A DNA stretch of 64,000 bases from Streptomyces gobiensis (GCF_021216675.1 NZ_CP086120.1:1178001-1242000), one strand, 5' to 3'. Shown: positions 25,889-35,019, counted from the stretch's first letter. Notes: generated from the sequence alone by a model not told the origin. Numbers and translations: made by a program.

Positions 25889-26200
25889 GTGTCCCCCAAC
25901 TTCACTGTTCCATCTATCACTTCGATGCCCCCGTCGGCCGACGCAAGGCTTGTGTGGGGAGTCTGGCACGTTCTGCTTTCCGTGCACTACCCCCTGTCCG
26001 GTAACTGGCATGTGCCAATTCCCCTTCTTTGGTGCGTTCTATTGAACGTTAACTGTGACGTGCGGCACGGTGGCTCTACTCGCCCAAGCGCAGGTGGCGG
26101 TGGCAGCGGCACGGGCTGACATCCCGTTGGCCGCTTCCAGCGTCTCCGCCGTCGACCGCTCGGCAACCAGCCAACCTCCCACTACTAGGAGGGCGTTGTG

Positions 26201-26662
26201 ATGTCCGTTACGCCAACTCCGCTGCGCACCCACGTATCAGTCACAGCAGCACTAAGACGCGTACGGGAACTACGCCATGTCGGAGCAGCGTGCGTCCAGC
26301 AGTGGCATCTGAGTGAGGTCGTGGACGTCGACACGGTGAAGCTGCTGATCAGCGAACTTGTATCCAATGCGATCGTGCACGGCCACGGTGACGACGCGGT
26401 CAGCCTGGTGCTCAGCTACTCCGCGATCAACAGGGAACTGCGTATCGAGGTCCACGAGGGCGGCATCCCAGATGGCGAGCATAGGCCAGTGCTGCTGGAG
26501 CCTGCGGATGACGACGAATCAGGCCGTGGGCTGCTCCTGGTGTCACAGCTCGCGCAGAAGTGGGGCCGCACTGGCACGTGTACTTGGTGCACCCTCCCCG
26601 TGCCATGCCCTGCTGCCCTCGCACACCAGCCGGGGGAAGGGGAGCGATGCACCGCAGCGTGA
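26201..26662 (+). CDS. anti-sigma-factor-like ATP-binding protein (HATPase_c)
   Basis: 153 residues of the GHKL ATPase fold used by RsbW/SpoIIAB-type serine kinases, which bind and inactivate sigma factors. The N box is VKLLISELVSNAIVHG and the ATP-lid box SGRGLLLVSQLAQKWG. The central G1 box is degenerate (VHEGGIPDGEH rather than DxGxG), common in the streptomycete family. AGGAGG lies 8 bases before ATG 26201; a GTG three bases earlier is also possible. The last 25 residues run into the next gene. Confidence 0.8.
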   Translation: MSVTPTPLRTHVSVTAALRRVRELRHVGAACVQQWHLSEVVDVDTVKLLISELVSNAIVHGHGDDAVSLVLSYSAINRELRIEVHEGGIPDGEHRPVLLEPADDDESGRGLLLVSQLAQKWGRTGTCTWCTLPVPCPAALAHQPGEGERCTAA

Positions 26663-26877
26663 CTTCCCCGTCTTCCGCTGACACCCGGACCGGCTGGTGG
26701 TGCCAGGTCATCACCTACGCGTCTGACATCGACGGCGCCTCCGCGCGAGTACAGTCCCGCGTCGCCCTCACCCCCGAGCGCGCCTTGGTCTGCCTGCGCA
26801 TCGCGGTCCGCGTCCTGCTCCACGGGTTCGACCCGAAGGATTTCCAGCGCGCGTTCTGGTGGCTTGAACACGGGTAG
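26647..26877 (+). CDS. conserved small protein of unknown function
   Basis: 76 residues (WWCQVITYASDIDGASARVQ, LTPERALVCLRIAVRVLLHGFDPKDF). It overlaps the end of the ATP-binding gene by 16 bases and has GGGGAG as ribosome site, so it is probably co-expressed. No domain is recognised; the hydrophobic/charged alternation suggests a small alpha/beta fold. Confidence 0.55.
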   Translation: MHRSVTSPSSADTRTGWWCQVITYASDIDGASARVQSRVALTPERALVCLRIAVRVLLHGFDPKDFQRAFWWLEHG

Positions 26878-27070
26878 TGGGAAGCGGTCGCCCAGCTCCG
26901 TGCGCACGGTGAGCACGCCTTCGAAGCGGGGGCAGGGACAACCCGTATCCAGTGGTCGGCCCGGCCCGTCCTACTCCTCCCGTTCGCACTCAGCTCCGGG
27001 CCGCCCGGTCCGTGCTCTGAGCCTGCCCTGTGCCGGTGCACTGCCCCTGACCACGATTGTGAACGCAGCC

Positions 27071-27346
27071 ATGGTTGACCGAATTCGCATGCTGGCCCGG
27101 TGCGAGCTCTGCGGCTGCCTGGTCGACTCAGCCACGCTGCGCGTACGGGGCATCTCGCATCCTGTCGACCAGGGCGGGCAGCACCGGTTCACCCTCCTGG
27201 CGTGCGAGGACTCAGCAGCTTGCTACCTGCGCACCCAGTCCCCCGACCACTGGCGCAGCGTCGGAGTCACCACACTCGGGGGCCGACCTGCAGTGGGCGC
27301 GGGCACAACCACCCCTCCCAACGCCGCTCAAGGAGAGATGCAATGA
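27071..27346 (+). CDS. small Cys-rich hypothetical protein
   Basis: 91 residues with CELCGCLVDS near the N-terminus and two later Cys (LACEDSAACYL), a pattern compatible with a zinc ribbon. It ends 4 bases into the next gene (ATGCAATGA context), which has its own AGGAGAG site inside this frame. Function unknown. It belongs to the small-gene run 26201-27849. Confidence 0.6.
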   Translation: MVDRIRMLARCELCGCLVDSATLRVRGISHPVDQGGQHRFTLLACEDSAACYLRTQSPDHWRSVGVTTLGGRPAVGAGTTTPPNAAQGEMQ

Positions 27347-27849
27347 CAACGACCAGCGACGGGACACTGAACGCCCACCAAGACGCGCAGCTCGCCGTAC
27401 TGATCCGGAAATGGCTCGAAGGCGAGGACCAGAGCGTCCCGGTCGGACGCTGGTGGGACATCGTCGTAAGCCGGTCCGGCGTCCCCGGCAACCTGGTCCT
27501 CCAGCACATGGACACCATGCAGCCTGGTGGCTGCGGCCCTTTCATCGCTGATCCCGAAGGGGACACGCTGTTCTGGCTGGTCCCTCCCGGCACCATCAAG
27601 AGCTGGATGAACGAGCACGGCCTGTGCTTCGCGGGAGGAACCAAGGCCACTCTCCCGCCCGTAGACAAGCGCCGCCCGCCCGGCCCGTACTGGCTGCGGC
27701 CCCTGGACGGCAGCCGCTTGGTCGACCCTGACCTGCTCCACAGAGCTCTGATCGCCATGACCCCCACTGCACCGCCCTCGAGGGAGGGGACACAACTTAA
27801 GGGCCCTGAACTCCCGCCTCATAACACCCACCATGGAGTAGTCGCATGA
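27343..27849 (+). CDS. hypothetical protein, 168 residues
   Basis: Encodes a soluble protein with RWWDIVVSRSGVPGNLVLQHMDTMQPGGCGPFI in the middle and a Pro-rich C-terminus. AGGAGAG precedes the ATG. Its stop overlaps the start of the FxLD-type methyltransferase (ATGA), tying it to that locus. I recognise no catalytic motif. It is too large and lacks the Ser/Thr/Cys-rich core expected of an FxLD lanthipeptide precursor. Confidence 0.65.
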   Translation: MTTTSDGTLNAHQDAQLAVLIRKWLEGEDQSVPVGRWWDIVVSRSGVPGNLVLQHMDTMQPGGCGPFIADPEGDTLFWLVPPGTIKSWMNEHGLCFAGGTKATLPPVDKRRPPGPYWLRPLDGSRLVDPDLLHRALIAMTPTAPPSREGTQLKGPELPPHNTHHGVVA

Positions 27850-29091
27850 CTACACTCCGAGAAATGAACGCCACCGATACCGTCCACAAGACCACTCAAG
27901 CTGACGCTTTGCGTGGGGAGTTGGTTGACCAGGTCATTTCATGGCGCATCGAACTGGGCAGGTGTGTCGAGCGAGGTGGAGGCCGCGCTCCGCACGGTAC
28001 CCAGGCACCTCTTCCTCCCGGGGGTGCCGCTTGAGGAGGCATACGCCAACAAGGCTGTTATCACGAAACGGGATGAGCATGGCATCGACATCAGCTCGGT
28101 CTCGGGGCCGGGGATCATCGCCTTCATGCTGGACCAGCTCCGGATCGAGCCTGGCCACCGGGTGCTGGAGATCGGCAGCGGTGGCTACAACGCCGCACTG
28201 CTGAAGGAACTGGTCGGCCCAGACGGCGACGTCACCACGATCGACATCGAGCAGGAGGTCATCGACCGCACGAACAAGGGTCTCGCGGCAGCGGGCTACC
28301 AGGATGTACGTGCACTCCGAGCGGATGGCGAGTTCGGCGCCAAGGAGTTCGCGCCGTTCGACCGAATCATCGTAACGGTCGGCTCGTGGGACATCCCCCC
28401 GTCCTGGGTGAACCAGCTCACCGAAGGCGGTCGGCTCGTGGTCCCCCTCCGCCTGCGCGGTCAGACCCGCTCCATCGCATTCGAGCGCAAGGGCAAGCAT
28501 CTGACCAGCCGGGATTACGAGCTGTGCGGCTTCGTGCCGATGCAGGGAGCCGGGGAGAACAGGGAGCCACTGGTCCTTCTCCACGGAGAAGAGGTCGGCC
28601 TCCGGGTGGACGACGGGCAATCAGTCAACCCCGAGCTTCTGAGCCAGGCTCTGCTTCAGCCGAGGGCCGAGGCATGGTCGGGCGTGACCGTCTCCCGCAA
28701 GGAACCGTTCAGTGACCTCTACCTGTGGCTCGCCACCGCCGTCCCGAGGTTCTGCCGCCTGGTGGCACAGAAGTCGGCCCTTGAGAAGGGTCTGCTCCCT
28801 CGGTCGTACCGTCCTCCGGTGATCTTCGACGATGACAGCTTCGGCTACCTCGCCTTGCGGCCATGTGACGTGGAGAAGTCAACGTTCGAGTTCGGTGTGT
28901 ACGCCCATGGTCCAAGCGCCGAGAAGATCGCCAAAGAGTACGCCGGACAGATCCAAGTGTGGGACCGCGACCACCGGTCCGGCCCCGGGCCGCGCTTCGC
29001 GGTGCATCCGGCGGGGACGCCGGACGACCAGCTGCCTGACGGCCGTGTCATCGACAAACGGCACACGCGGGTCACGATCTCCTGGCCCTGA
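27846..29091 (+). pseudogene. FxLD-system methyltransferase (PIMT-like), frameshifted
   Basis: The gene starts in one frame (TDALRGELVDQ-like segment, to about 27957) and continues in the next (SSEVEAALRTVPRHLFLPGVPLEEAYA to the stop at 29091). One extra base near 27957 (GGC-A-GGT) explains the break; removing it gives a continuous ELGGVSSEVEAAL. The SAM core is intact: VLEIGSGGYNAALLKELVG and TVGSWDIPPSWVNQL. The C-terminal domain (residues 210-415) is the extension typical of the 'methyltransferase, FxLD system' family, which accompanies class I lanthipeptide dehydratases. A GGAG site lies before the ATG. It could be a sequencing error, a true lesion or a decoding event. Confidence 0.8.
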
Positions 29092-29093
29092 CT

Positions 29094-29600
29094 GGCAGCA
29101 CAAGCAGGCATGTGGATCAATGGCGGCGCTTGCTGGAGCAGGTGTGGGGTGATGCTTCCATCGCGGAAGCAATCGAGGTCGCCAGCCCCTTCCTCGCGCG
29201 CCGCGTCCAGAAGTTATGCGACGGTTCCCCCCAGACACCCCGCCAGGTGCGCCGCATGGCGATGTCGGTGGCGCGGTACCTGCTGCGGACGACGAGCCGA
29301 GCGACGCCGTTCGGCCTGTTCTCCGGAGTGATCCCGGTCGGCTTCGGCCGAAGGCTCACGGTGGGGTGGGGCGGTGATCACCGCGCGGTGGCGCGGGCCG
29401 ATGCATCGTGGCTGGCGGAGGTAGTCAGCGATCTGGAAGCGTGCATCGAGCTACTGCAACGGCTGCCGGTCGTGATGAACAATCTGTGCTTCGTGCGAGG
29501 CGGGAGGCTGGTGGTGCCCTGCCAGCAGCAGCCTCCCGGCGCATCCGGACGGGCTGCCCCGGCTGAGGTGTCCGTGCGTCACACCAGAGTTGTCGGGGAG
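29094..29600 (+). pseudogene. lantibiotic dehydratase (LanB) N-terminal fragment
   Basis: An open segment starting around GTG 29112 encodes WRRLLEQVWGDASIAEAIEVASPFLARRVQKLCDG, then RYLLRTTSRATPFGLFSGV and NNLCFVRGGRLVVPC. This is the glutamylation-domain start of class I lanthipeptide dehydratases. A full LanB has about 1000 residues; only about 160 remain, both ends are missing, and after about 29600 the frame runs into unrelated sequence. It directly follows the broken FxLD methyltransferase, so together they are the stump of a lanthipeptide cluster. Confidence 0.75.
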
Positions 29601-29824
29601 AGGTCGACGGCGTCCACCTTGGAAAAGGGACGACCTGTAGGGCGCCGACAACACCCACTGCTCGGCGCGCTGCTCGTATGGTGTGGCTTGGGCCGGGAAC
29701 GTTCCTTGCGAGGGCTGGGCCAAGTGCGCTCGGGCCTTGGGGCTGTTCCGTTCGCCCTGGGGTGTCTGGACGCCGGGACCTACCATTGGAGTACAGCGGC
29801 CTGAGCGAACGCACTGGGGTGATC

Positions 29825-31036
29825 GTGAGCAACTGGGCAGACCTTACGAACGGCAAGCGCATCAAGCACCTACGGGGCTCCGATCTGACACAGCAGGGGC
29901 TTGCCGATGCCGCAGGGTTGTCCCTCGCCCTGGTGCAGAAAGCCGAGCAGGACCGCGGCGATTTGTCCGTCGGTTCGCTGCTCAAGCTCGCCCATGCGCT
30001 GAACACAGACGTATCCGTGATCCTGGGCCAGCAGGCACCGCGCCGGGGAATGGACCAGGGCGACCGCGCCGCGCTGCGCCGACTCTCCGACGCTGTGCAC
30101 GAGAGCGCCCTCGGCGAGTGGGAAGGCATCGACGACCCGAGCACCGTCGGGGAACTGGGCGAGGCCCGCGACCGTGCGTGGGATGCCTACTGGGCGAGCG
30201 ACACGGCGACGGTGAGTAGCTACGCCTCGAAGGTCCTCATGGAAGGGCAGGTCAGGTACGCCAGTGCCACCGGCAGCGAGCGTGAGCAGTTGGGATCGAT
30301 CCTGGCGAGCACGTACCGCGTGGCCGCGTCGTGCTCGAACGGATTCGGGCAACGTGACCTTGCGTTGAGCGCGCTCACGTCGGCGAAGTACCTTGCGAAG
30401 GACGTTGACGACCCTGTGATGACGGCACTACTTGAGTCCACGCTGTCATGGGTCTACCTGCGCGGCGCCAAATTGCCCCGCGCCGTGGCCGTGGCCGAGC
30501 GAGCGGCACTGGCGATCGAGCCGTCGTTCAGCAACGGGTCTCGCCCACAACTGCTCGCGTACGGGCGCCTGATGATCTCCGCGGCCGTGGCGGCGTCGAG
30601 GCGCGAGGACGAGAGCGCGGCCGACGACTACATCTCTCAGGCGCACGCCGCGGCGGCGAGGCTCGGCCGGGATGAGAAGCTGTTCGGGACCAGCTTTGGC
30701 CCAACGGCAGCGAAGACCGAGGCAGTCGGAATCCACGTTGCGCTGAAGAATTACGGGCGCGCGCTCAAGCTCGCCAGTCAGCCCGACATGAAGAAGCTCC
30801 CCAAGTCCATGTCCAAGGTGGCCCGCAACCGCTACAAGCTCGACGTTGCCCTGGCGCAGTGCGCGGCCGGCCTTTATGACCAGGCGGGGGACACACTGAT
30901 TGAGGTAGGGCTCGACGCACCGGAGTGGGTCAAGCATCAGGCGTTGCCCGGTGTTATTGGGAAGCGTCTTGCGAAGGTGTCCACGGCGCGCGTGCGGAAT
31001 ATCAGCGAACTCATCGGCGTGCCCTTGATCGCGTGA
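29825..31036 (+). CDS. XRE-family regulator with TPR-like C-terminal region
   Basis: 403 residues. The N-terminal helix-turn-helix (7-60) is GKRIKHLRGSDLTQQGLADAAGLSLALVQKAEQDRGDLSVGSLLKLAHAL. From residue 100 the protein is all-helical with alanine-rich repeats (LSALTSAKYLAKDVDDPVMTALLESTLSWVYLRGAKLPRAV), like the ligand-binding TPR arrays of peptide-sensing regulators. A GTG at 29825 has GGGG 5 bases upstream; a second GTG at 29819 is possible. It precedes the small-gene and graspetide block on the same strand and is a candidate controller of it. Confidence 0.8.
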   Translation: MSNWADLTNGKRIKHLRGSDLTQQGLADAAGLSLALVQKAEQDRGDLSVGSLLKLAHALNTDVSVILGQQAPRRGMDQGDRAALRRLSDAVHESALGEWEGIDDPSTVGELGEARDRAWDAYWASDTATVSSYASKVLMEGQVRYASATGSEREQLGSILASTYRVAASCSNGFGQRDLALSALTSAKYLAKDVDDPVMTALLESTLSWVYLRGAKLPRAVAVAERAALAIEPSFSNGSRPQLLAYGRLMISAAVAASRREDESAADDYISQAHAAAARLGRDEKLFGTSFGPTAAKTEAVGIHVALKNYGRALKLASQPDMKKLPKSMSKVARNRYKLDVALAQCAAGLYDQAGDTLIEVGLDAPEWVKHQALPGVIGKRLAKVSTARVRNISELIGVPLIA

Positions 31037-31130
31037 GTCCTACGGAGCGTACGAGTTGAGGCCGGGCGACCTCGCCCGGTCCTACGCCTCATCACTTCAC
31101 CGTGCGTGATCACCCGGGCACGCTTGATGC

Positions 31131-31655
31131 ATGGTCAGCGTCGAGAGCGGGCAGAGGCAGGGACAGAGTAGGGTCCGTCGAACCGAGGGCGAACTGATAC
31201 GGCGTCAGGCACTCGCAGACTTGGCGGCGGGTATCTCGCCGGGCGAGGCCGACGTACTCGCCGAGGCAGCGAAGATCGAGCGGTTTCGCTGCGTGATCTA
31301 CCTGTGCGGCACCCCCCACACGAACATCGCGGCCCCTCGCAGGGAGTGCACGGAGTACGCCGAGGCGTTCGGGTGGGAGATCACGGACGTGATCGAGGAA
31401 CGCGTGGGGTTGCTGCCGCCGCAAGGGCGAGTCGGGCTGGGGCAGGCCGTCGAGCGCGTCAAGAGCGGCGAGGCTGGGGCAATGCTCACGGCGTGGCGCT
31501 CAATGATCTCGTCTGTTCCACAGGAGTACGACGAGATCGCGCGCGAGATCGAGAAGGCAGGGGGATTCCTGCACGTCAAGGACTCGGCGCACAGCGAGCA
31601 AGGCATCGCACGGGAGTCGGCGGCGGCCGTCAACGAGAAGGGGGCGGCGCAGTGA
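31131..31655 (+). CDS. serine-recombinase-like domain protein lacking the catalytic serine
   Basis: 174 residues. The order of elements copies a resolvase N-terminal domain: an opening strand CVIYLCGTPHTN where recombinases have YxRvS, then ECTEYAEAFGWEITDVIEER, then GRVGLGQAVERVKSGEAGAMLTAWRSMIS. The nucleophilic Ser position is Gly-Thr and the DNA-binding domain is absent. It is probably a repurposed fold with a regulatory or structural role. It overlaps the next gene (GTGA). Confidence 0.5.
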   Translation: MVSVESGQRQGQSRVRRTEGELIRRQALADLAAGISPGEADVLAEAAKIERFRCVIYLCGTPHTNIAAPRRECTEYAEAFGWEITDVIEERVGLLPPQGRVGLGQAVERVKSGEAGAMLTAWRSMISSVPQEYDEIAREIEKAGGFLHVKDSAHSEQGIARESAAAVNEKGAAQ

Positions 31656-31927
31656 CCCGGAGCGTATTCCGCTACGTCCCGTTCACCATCGACCAGGACC
31701 AGACGGCAGAACCGGAGTACGAGGCCCGTTGCGTGTTCGGCGACGAAGCCGAGTGCGGCGCGCAGTCCGGCACGTACAGCGACCCCGGACCGGTCGAGGA
31801 GTGGCAGCGCAAGCACACACAGGAGACCGGGCATCGGCGCTACCGCCGGAACTTCGGCGACTACGCGATCATGCAGCCCTCGGCGGAACTGAGCGAGTTG
31901 GTGCACGCGAACGGAGGCATGGCGTGA
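31652..31927 (+). CDS. DUF7848-like small protein
   Basis: 91 residues (VFRYVPFTIDQDQTAEPEYEARCVFGDEAECGAQSG, WQRKHTQETGHRRYRR). The two Cys and two His suggest a small metal-binding or DNA-binding fold. Such proteins recur next to XRE regulators and RiPP genes in Streptomyces. It has 4-base overlap with the gene before and its stop overlaps the next ATG. Confidence 0.65.
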   Translation: MTRSVFRYVPFTIDQDQTAEPEYEARCVFGDEAECGAQSGTYSDPGPVEEWQRKHTQETGHRRYRRNFGDYAIMQPSAELSELVHANGGMA

Positions 31928-32325
31928 TGTTCGCCCCCGCTGTCGAGCGCCCGTGGTGCGATGCGTGGCCGCTCGTCGCGCAGACCGACGACGGTAACCC
32001 ATGGGTGACGGGGCCCTGTTGGCTGTACTGCCGACGCGAGGGCGTACGCGTGCTGTGGGTCGGCTCCGTGCACACCCCTGGCGCGACGGGCGACGTGTAC
32101 GCCTGCGGGCCGTGCATCGCGGAGCTTGACCACATGGCACGCGCCCAGTCGCACGACCGGGACGGGGTCGCCGACCGCGCCGCGCAATCCGCCACGCTCA
32201 CCGTGCCCGCGCACACTCCCCCGCCGCGCGCGCTGACTGCGAGCGAGTCGGGCCGTCACCGGCTGCCTCGTCGCAAGCGCGACCGCGCCCCGCACCACTA
32301 CCGGCCGGGAGCACGCAATGACTAA
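31927..32325 (+). CDS. hypothetical protein with Cys pairs
   Basis: 132 residues: PCWLYCRREGVRVLWVG and VYACGPCIAELDHM give four Cys (CxxxC and CxxC), a plausible zinc ribbon. The C-terminal 50 residues are basic and disordered (ESGRHRLPRRKRDRAPHH). It is embedded in an overlapping run of small genes between the XRE regulator and the RiPP cassette. Confidence 0.6.
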   Translation: MFAPAVERPWCDAWPLVAQTDDGNPWVTGPCWLYCRREGVRVLWVGSVHTPGATGDVYACGPCIAELDHMARAQSHDRDGVADRAAQSATLTVPAHTPPPRALTASESGRHRLPRRKRDRAPHHYRPGARND

Positions 32326-32416
32326 GGCCGAGGCCAAGACGTGTGAGCACCCGCGAACCGAGAAGCGCGACGGCAAGACCTACTGCCGTACCTGTAAGCG
32401 GCAGCTCTACCTGTGA
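32318..32416 (+). CDS. 32-residue zinc-ribbon peptide
   Basis: A tiny frame overlapping the previous gene by 8 bases. It encodes MTKAEAKTCEHPRTEKRD followed by GKTYCRTCKRQLYL. The C-x-H and C-x2-C ligands 13 residues apart are a minimal zinc finger (Cys9, His11, Cys23, Cys26). Small proteins like this accompany the XRE/DUF7848 genes in related actinomycetes, so I consider it real. Confidence 0.55.
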   Translation: MTKAEAKTCEHPRTEKRDGKTYCRTCKRQLYL

Positions 32417-32425
32417 AGACTCCGC

Positions 32426-32477
32426 CCCCTGCCGGGACGACCTGTTGGTGGTTCTCCCACACCCAACCCGGCAGGGG
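32426..32477 (+). terminator. long hairpin before the graspetide precursor
   Basis: A perfect 11-bp outer stem (CCCCTGCCGGG at 32426-32436, complement at 32467-32477) encloses a partly self-complementary 30-base loop (GTTGGTGG…CCCAAC). It starts 10 bases after the zinc-ribbon stop. It may end the upstream operon or act as an attenuator in the precursor leader. Confidence 0.6.
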
Positions 32478-32601
32478 AGCGATCACCACCCCCAGACCCC
32501 CGCCCCGGCCGGATCATCCGCCCGCAACCCTTGGACAGGTCGAGCGCCAGTCGGGGCGGGGTCACGCACCACAGACACATACGTAGGACCAAGGAGGAGA
32601 C

Positions 32602-32874
32602 TTGCAGACACAGAGCGCAGGTAGAGAGATGATCACGCAGGCCCCGTGGGGGCTGCGCCGTATGGCTCCGCTGCGTAACGGTTCCCCCTCGCCGTGGCGG
32701 TACGCGGGCGTTGACCCGGCCACGCAGACTGGTCGGTGGATTGGCGAGGGCGGAGCGATGATGCCCGCCGAACTCGGCAAGCACGGTTCGAGCGTGAACA
32801 CTTACCCGCCCACGCAGGTTGGCAAGGACGGCAAGGTGGACCCGGACACCGGCCACGACGCCGAGCAGGACTGA
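32602..32874 (+). CDS. graspetide (ATP-grasp-modified RiPP) precursor peptide
   Basis: A 90-residue precursor of the 'putative ATP-grasp-modified RiPP' family. The leader has PWGLRRMAPL…GVDPATQTGRW, the recognition segment of this group. The core region after GKHGSS has Ser/Thr donors (SSVNTYPPTQV) followed by an acidic acceptor tail (GKDGKVDPDTGHDAEQD), matching side-chain ester formation between Thr/Ser and Asp/Glu. AGGAGG lies 4 bases before the TTG start; an internal ATG (32629) gives a shorter 81-residue alternative that still contains the leader motif. It is followed after 12 bases by its ligase. Confidence 0.88.
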   Translation: MQTQSAGREMITQAPWGLRRMAPLRNGSPSPWRYAGVDPATQTGRWIGEGGAMMPAELGKHGSSVNTYPPTQVGKDGKVDPDTGHDAEQD

Positions 32875-32886
32875 GGAGGCGCCGCC

Positions 32887-33846
32887 ATGGACGGATGCCC
32901 GGTGCTGGTCTCCACACAGTACGAGGACGCGACCGCTGATCTGGTCATCGCAGAGTTGAACCGGCGCCGGGTGCCCGTCCTCCGGTTCGACCCCGGGCGG
33001 GACTACCCGACGGCCGCAGTGCTCGCCGCCCGTACCGGGGCGGACGGTTGGAGCGGACGGCTCACGGTCGGGGAGCGTACAGCCGACCTGTCCACTGTAC
33101 GTGCGCTGTACCATCGTCGCCCGAGCCCCTACCCGACAGACGGCGGCGAGCAGGCGGCGCGGTTCGCCGCTCAGGAGAACCGGCGCGGCCTGGGCGGCGT
33201 GCTGGGCGCGCTGCCGGGGTGCCTGTACCTGAGCCACCCGCAGGCCATCGCGCGGGCGGAATACAAACCCGCGCAGTTGGACGCGGCCACCCACGTAGGG
33301 CTCACAGTCCCGGCCACCCTCATCACGAACGACCCGATGGAGGCCAAGCAGTTCTGCGCCGAACAGCCCACGATCTACAAGCCGTTGCACGCGGGGGCGT
33401 ACGACGTCGAGGGCGAGCCCGCCGGAATCTGGGCCGCCCCGGTCGAGTCGGGCGAGATCGACGGCGCGGTGAGCCACAGCGCGCACCTGTTCCAAGCCCA
33501 GGTGCCCAAGGTGGCGGACGTGCGGGCGGTCGTCGTCGGCGAGCGGGTGTTCAGCGCCCGGATTACCGCGCCGCCCGGGGTCGTGGACTGGAGAGCCGAG
33601 TACCGGATTCTCTCATATGAGCCGGTTACCTGCCCGGACGAGATACGCGGGCCGCTGGTGCGGTTCCTCACCGACTTCGGGCTGAACTTCGGCGCCTTCG
33701 ACTTCGCCGTGACGCCGGACGGCGCATGGTGGTTTCTGGAGTGCAACCCCAACGGCCAGTGGGCGTGGCTCGAAGGCGCGGCCGGACTGCCGATCACACA
33801 CGCCATCGCAGACATGTTGGAGAACGGAGCGAGCCATCATGACTGA
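32887..33846 (+). CDS. ATP-grasp ribosomal peptide maturase (macrocyclase)
   Basis: A 319-residue ATP-grasp ligase related to MdnC/PsnB and the SAV_5884-type maturases. It activates Asp/Glu side chains of the precursor as acyl-phosphates and closes omega-ester rings. Visible features are [23 protein letters not shown] (substrate side), [12 protein letters not shown] (ATP-binding Lys), [27 protein letters not shown] and the Mg site [19 protein letters not shown] sits before the ATG. Its end overlaps the methyltransferase start by 8 bases. Confidence 0.92.
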   Translation: MDGCPVLVSTQYEDATADLVIAELNRRRVPVLRFDPGRDYPTAAVLAARTGADGWSGRLTVGERTADLSTVRALYHRRPSPYPTDGGEQAARFAAQENRRGLGGVLGALPGCLYLSHPQAIARAEYKPAQLDAATHVGLTVPATLITNDPMEAKQFCAEQPTIYKPLHAGAYDVEGEPAGIWAAPVESGEIDGAVSHSAHLFQAQVPKVADVRAVVVGERVFSARITAPPGVVDWRAEYRILSYEPVTCPDEIRGPLVRFLTDFGLNFGAFDFAVTPDGAWWFLECNPNGQWAWLEGAAGLPITHAIADMLENGASHHD

Positions 33847-34960
33847 CCCCCTGCCATCGGAACATCTACGCGCTGACCTCGCGCGGCGCCTGTCCAAGAG
33901 CGGCACCCTGCGCAGTCAGGAATGGGAGGCGGCCGTGATGTCCGTGCCCCGCGAGGCGTTCCTCTCGCGCGGCTGGTTCGAGTACGACGAGGGTGGCTGG
34001 TACCGGCCTGCGGCTGGGAACTCCGCGGAAGGACTCGCGCGGATCTACGAAGACGACACCCTCGTGACACAGGTGGCCGGGGGCGTCTTCCCCGACCAGG
34101 TCGAGGGACGCATCGCCGCCGCGCCCTCGTCGTCGTCCACCCTGCCAAGCCTGGTCGTGCGGATGCTCGAAGACCTGCACGCGAACGAAGGGACACGCGT
34201 CCTTGAGATCGGCACGGGCACGGGCTACTCAACCGCGCTGCTCTGCCACGTCGTCGGCGAGGACAACGTGACCACGGTCGAGGTCGACGCCGAGGTATCC
34301 GCCCGTGCCGGAATGGCACTCGCGGGCGCCGGTTACTGGCCCACCCGCGTGGTCGGTGACGGCCTGGCGGGCTACAAGGAGGGCAGCCCGTACGACCGCG
34401 TGATCGCCACATGCGGCGTACACACCGTGCCGGCCGACTGGCTCGCGCAGACCCGGCCCGGCGGCGAGGTCCTGCTCACGGTCGGCGGCTGGATGCACGC
34501 ATCCGAACTCGTCCGGCTCACAGTCACCGACGACGGCACGGCCAGCGGCCCCGTGCTCGGCGGACAGGTTTCGTTCATGCTGGCCCGCCCCCACCTCCCG
34601 CCCCCGCTCGGAATGCTGCCGAACCTCAGCCAGGGCAACGCGACGCCCACGGAACTGGGCGCCGACGTACTCGACGACTGGACGGCCCGGTTCGTCGCAC
34701 AGTTCGCCGCGCCACGCGCGCAGCGGCTCACCTTGGAACGGGACGGCCGGACGGAGGATGTCCTGATCGACGTGGACGCCGAGGCGTGGGCCGTCGTCTT
34801 CCAGGACGACGCGCGGTGGATGGTCCGGCAGGGCGGAACGGCGCGCCTTTGGGACCAGATCACCGAACGTGTCACGCAGTGGAAGTCAGACGGGCGGCCG
34901 TCAGCCGACCGCATGCGGCTGCACGTCGGTCCCGACGGGCAACGCCTCACCTGGGCGTGA
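33839..34960 (+). CDS. PIMT-like O-methyltransferase of graspetide cassette
   Basis: 373 residues, related to protein L-isoaspartyl methyltransferase. The SAM core is [20 protein letters not shown] (about 120-140), with [20 protein letters not shown] and the N-terminal substrate loop [10 protein letters not shown]; a C-terminal extension of about 130 residues is specific to RiPP-linked versions. In fuscimiditide-type systems the homologue methylates an Asp of the ring peptide, which then loses methanol to form a stable aspartimide. The same gene order (precursor, ATP-grasp, PIMT) is seen here. Confidence 0.9.
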   Translation: MTDPLPSEHLRADLARRLSKSGTLRSQEWEAAVMSVPREAFLSRGWFEYDEGGWYRPAAGNSAEGLARIYEDDTLVTQVAGGVFPDQVEGRIAAAPSSSSTLPSLVVRMLEDLHANEGTRVLEIGTGTGYSTALLCHVVGEDNVTTVEVDAEVSARAGMALAGAGYWPTRVVGDGLAGYKEGSPYDRVIATCGVHTVPADWLAQTRPGGEVLLTVGGWMHASELVRLTVTDDGTASGPVLGGQVSFMLARPHLPPPLGMLPNLSQGNATPTELGADVLDDWTARFVAQFAAPRAQRLTLERDGRTEDVLIDVDAEAWAVVFQDDARWMVRQGGTARLWDQITERVTQWKSDGRPSADRMRLHVGPDGQRLTWA

Positions 34961-35019
34961 CCCGAGCTGACACCCCATGCTGCCGCGCCCGTCCGTCGTT
35001 CCCCCGTGGCAGACGGGCG

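Noticed and set aside
27846..29091. Programmed frameshift in the FxLD methyltransferase
   Set aside because: There is no slippery heptamer or downstream structure at 27957; a simple extra base is a better explanation.
29600..29824. Continuation of the LanB protein to 29804
   Set aside because: After about 29600 the translated sequence has no LanB character and overlaps the XRE regulator leader.
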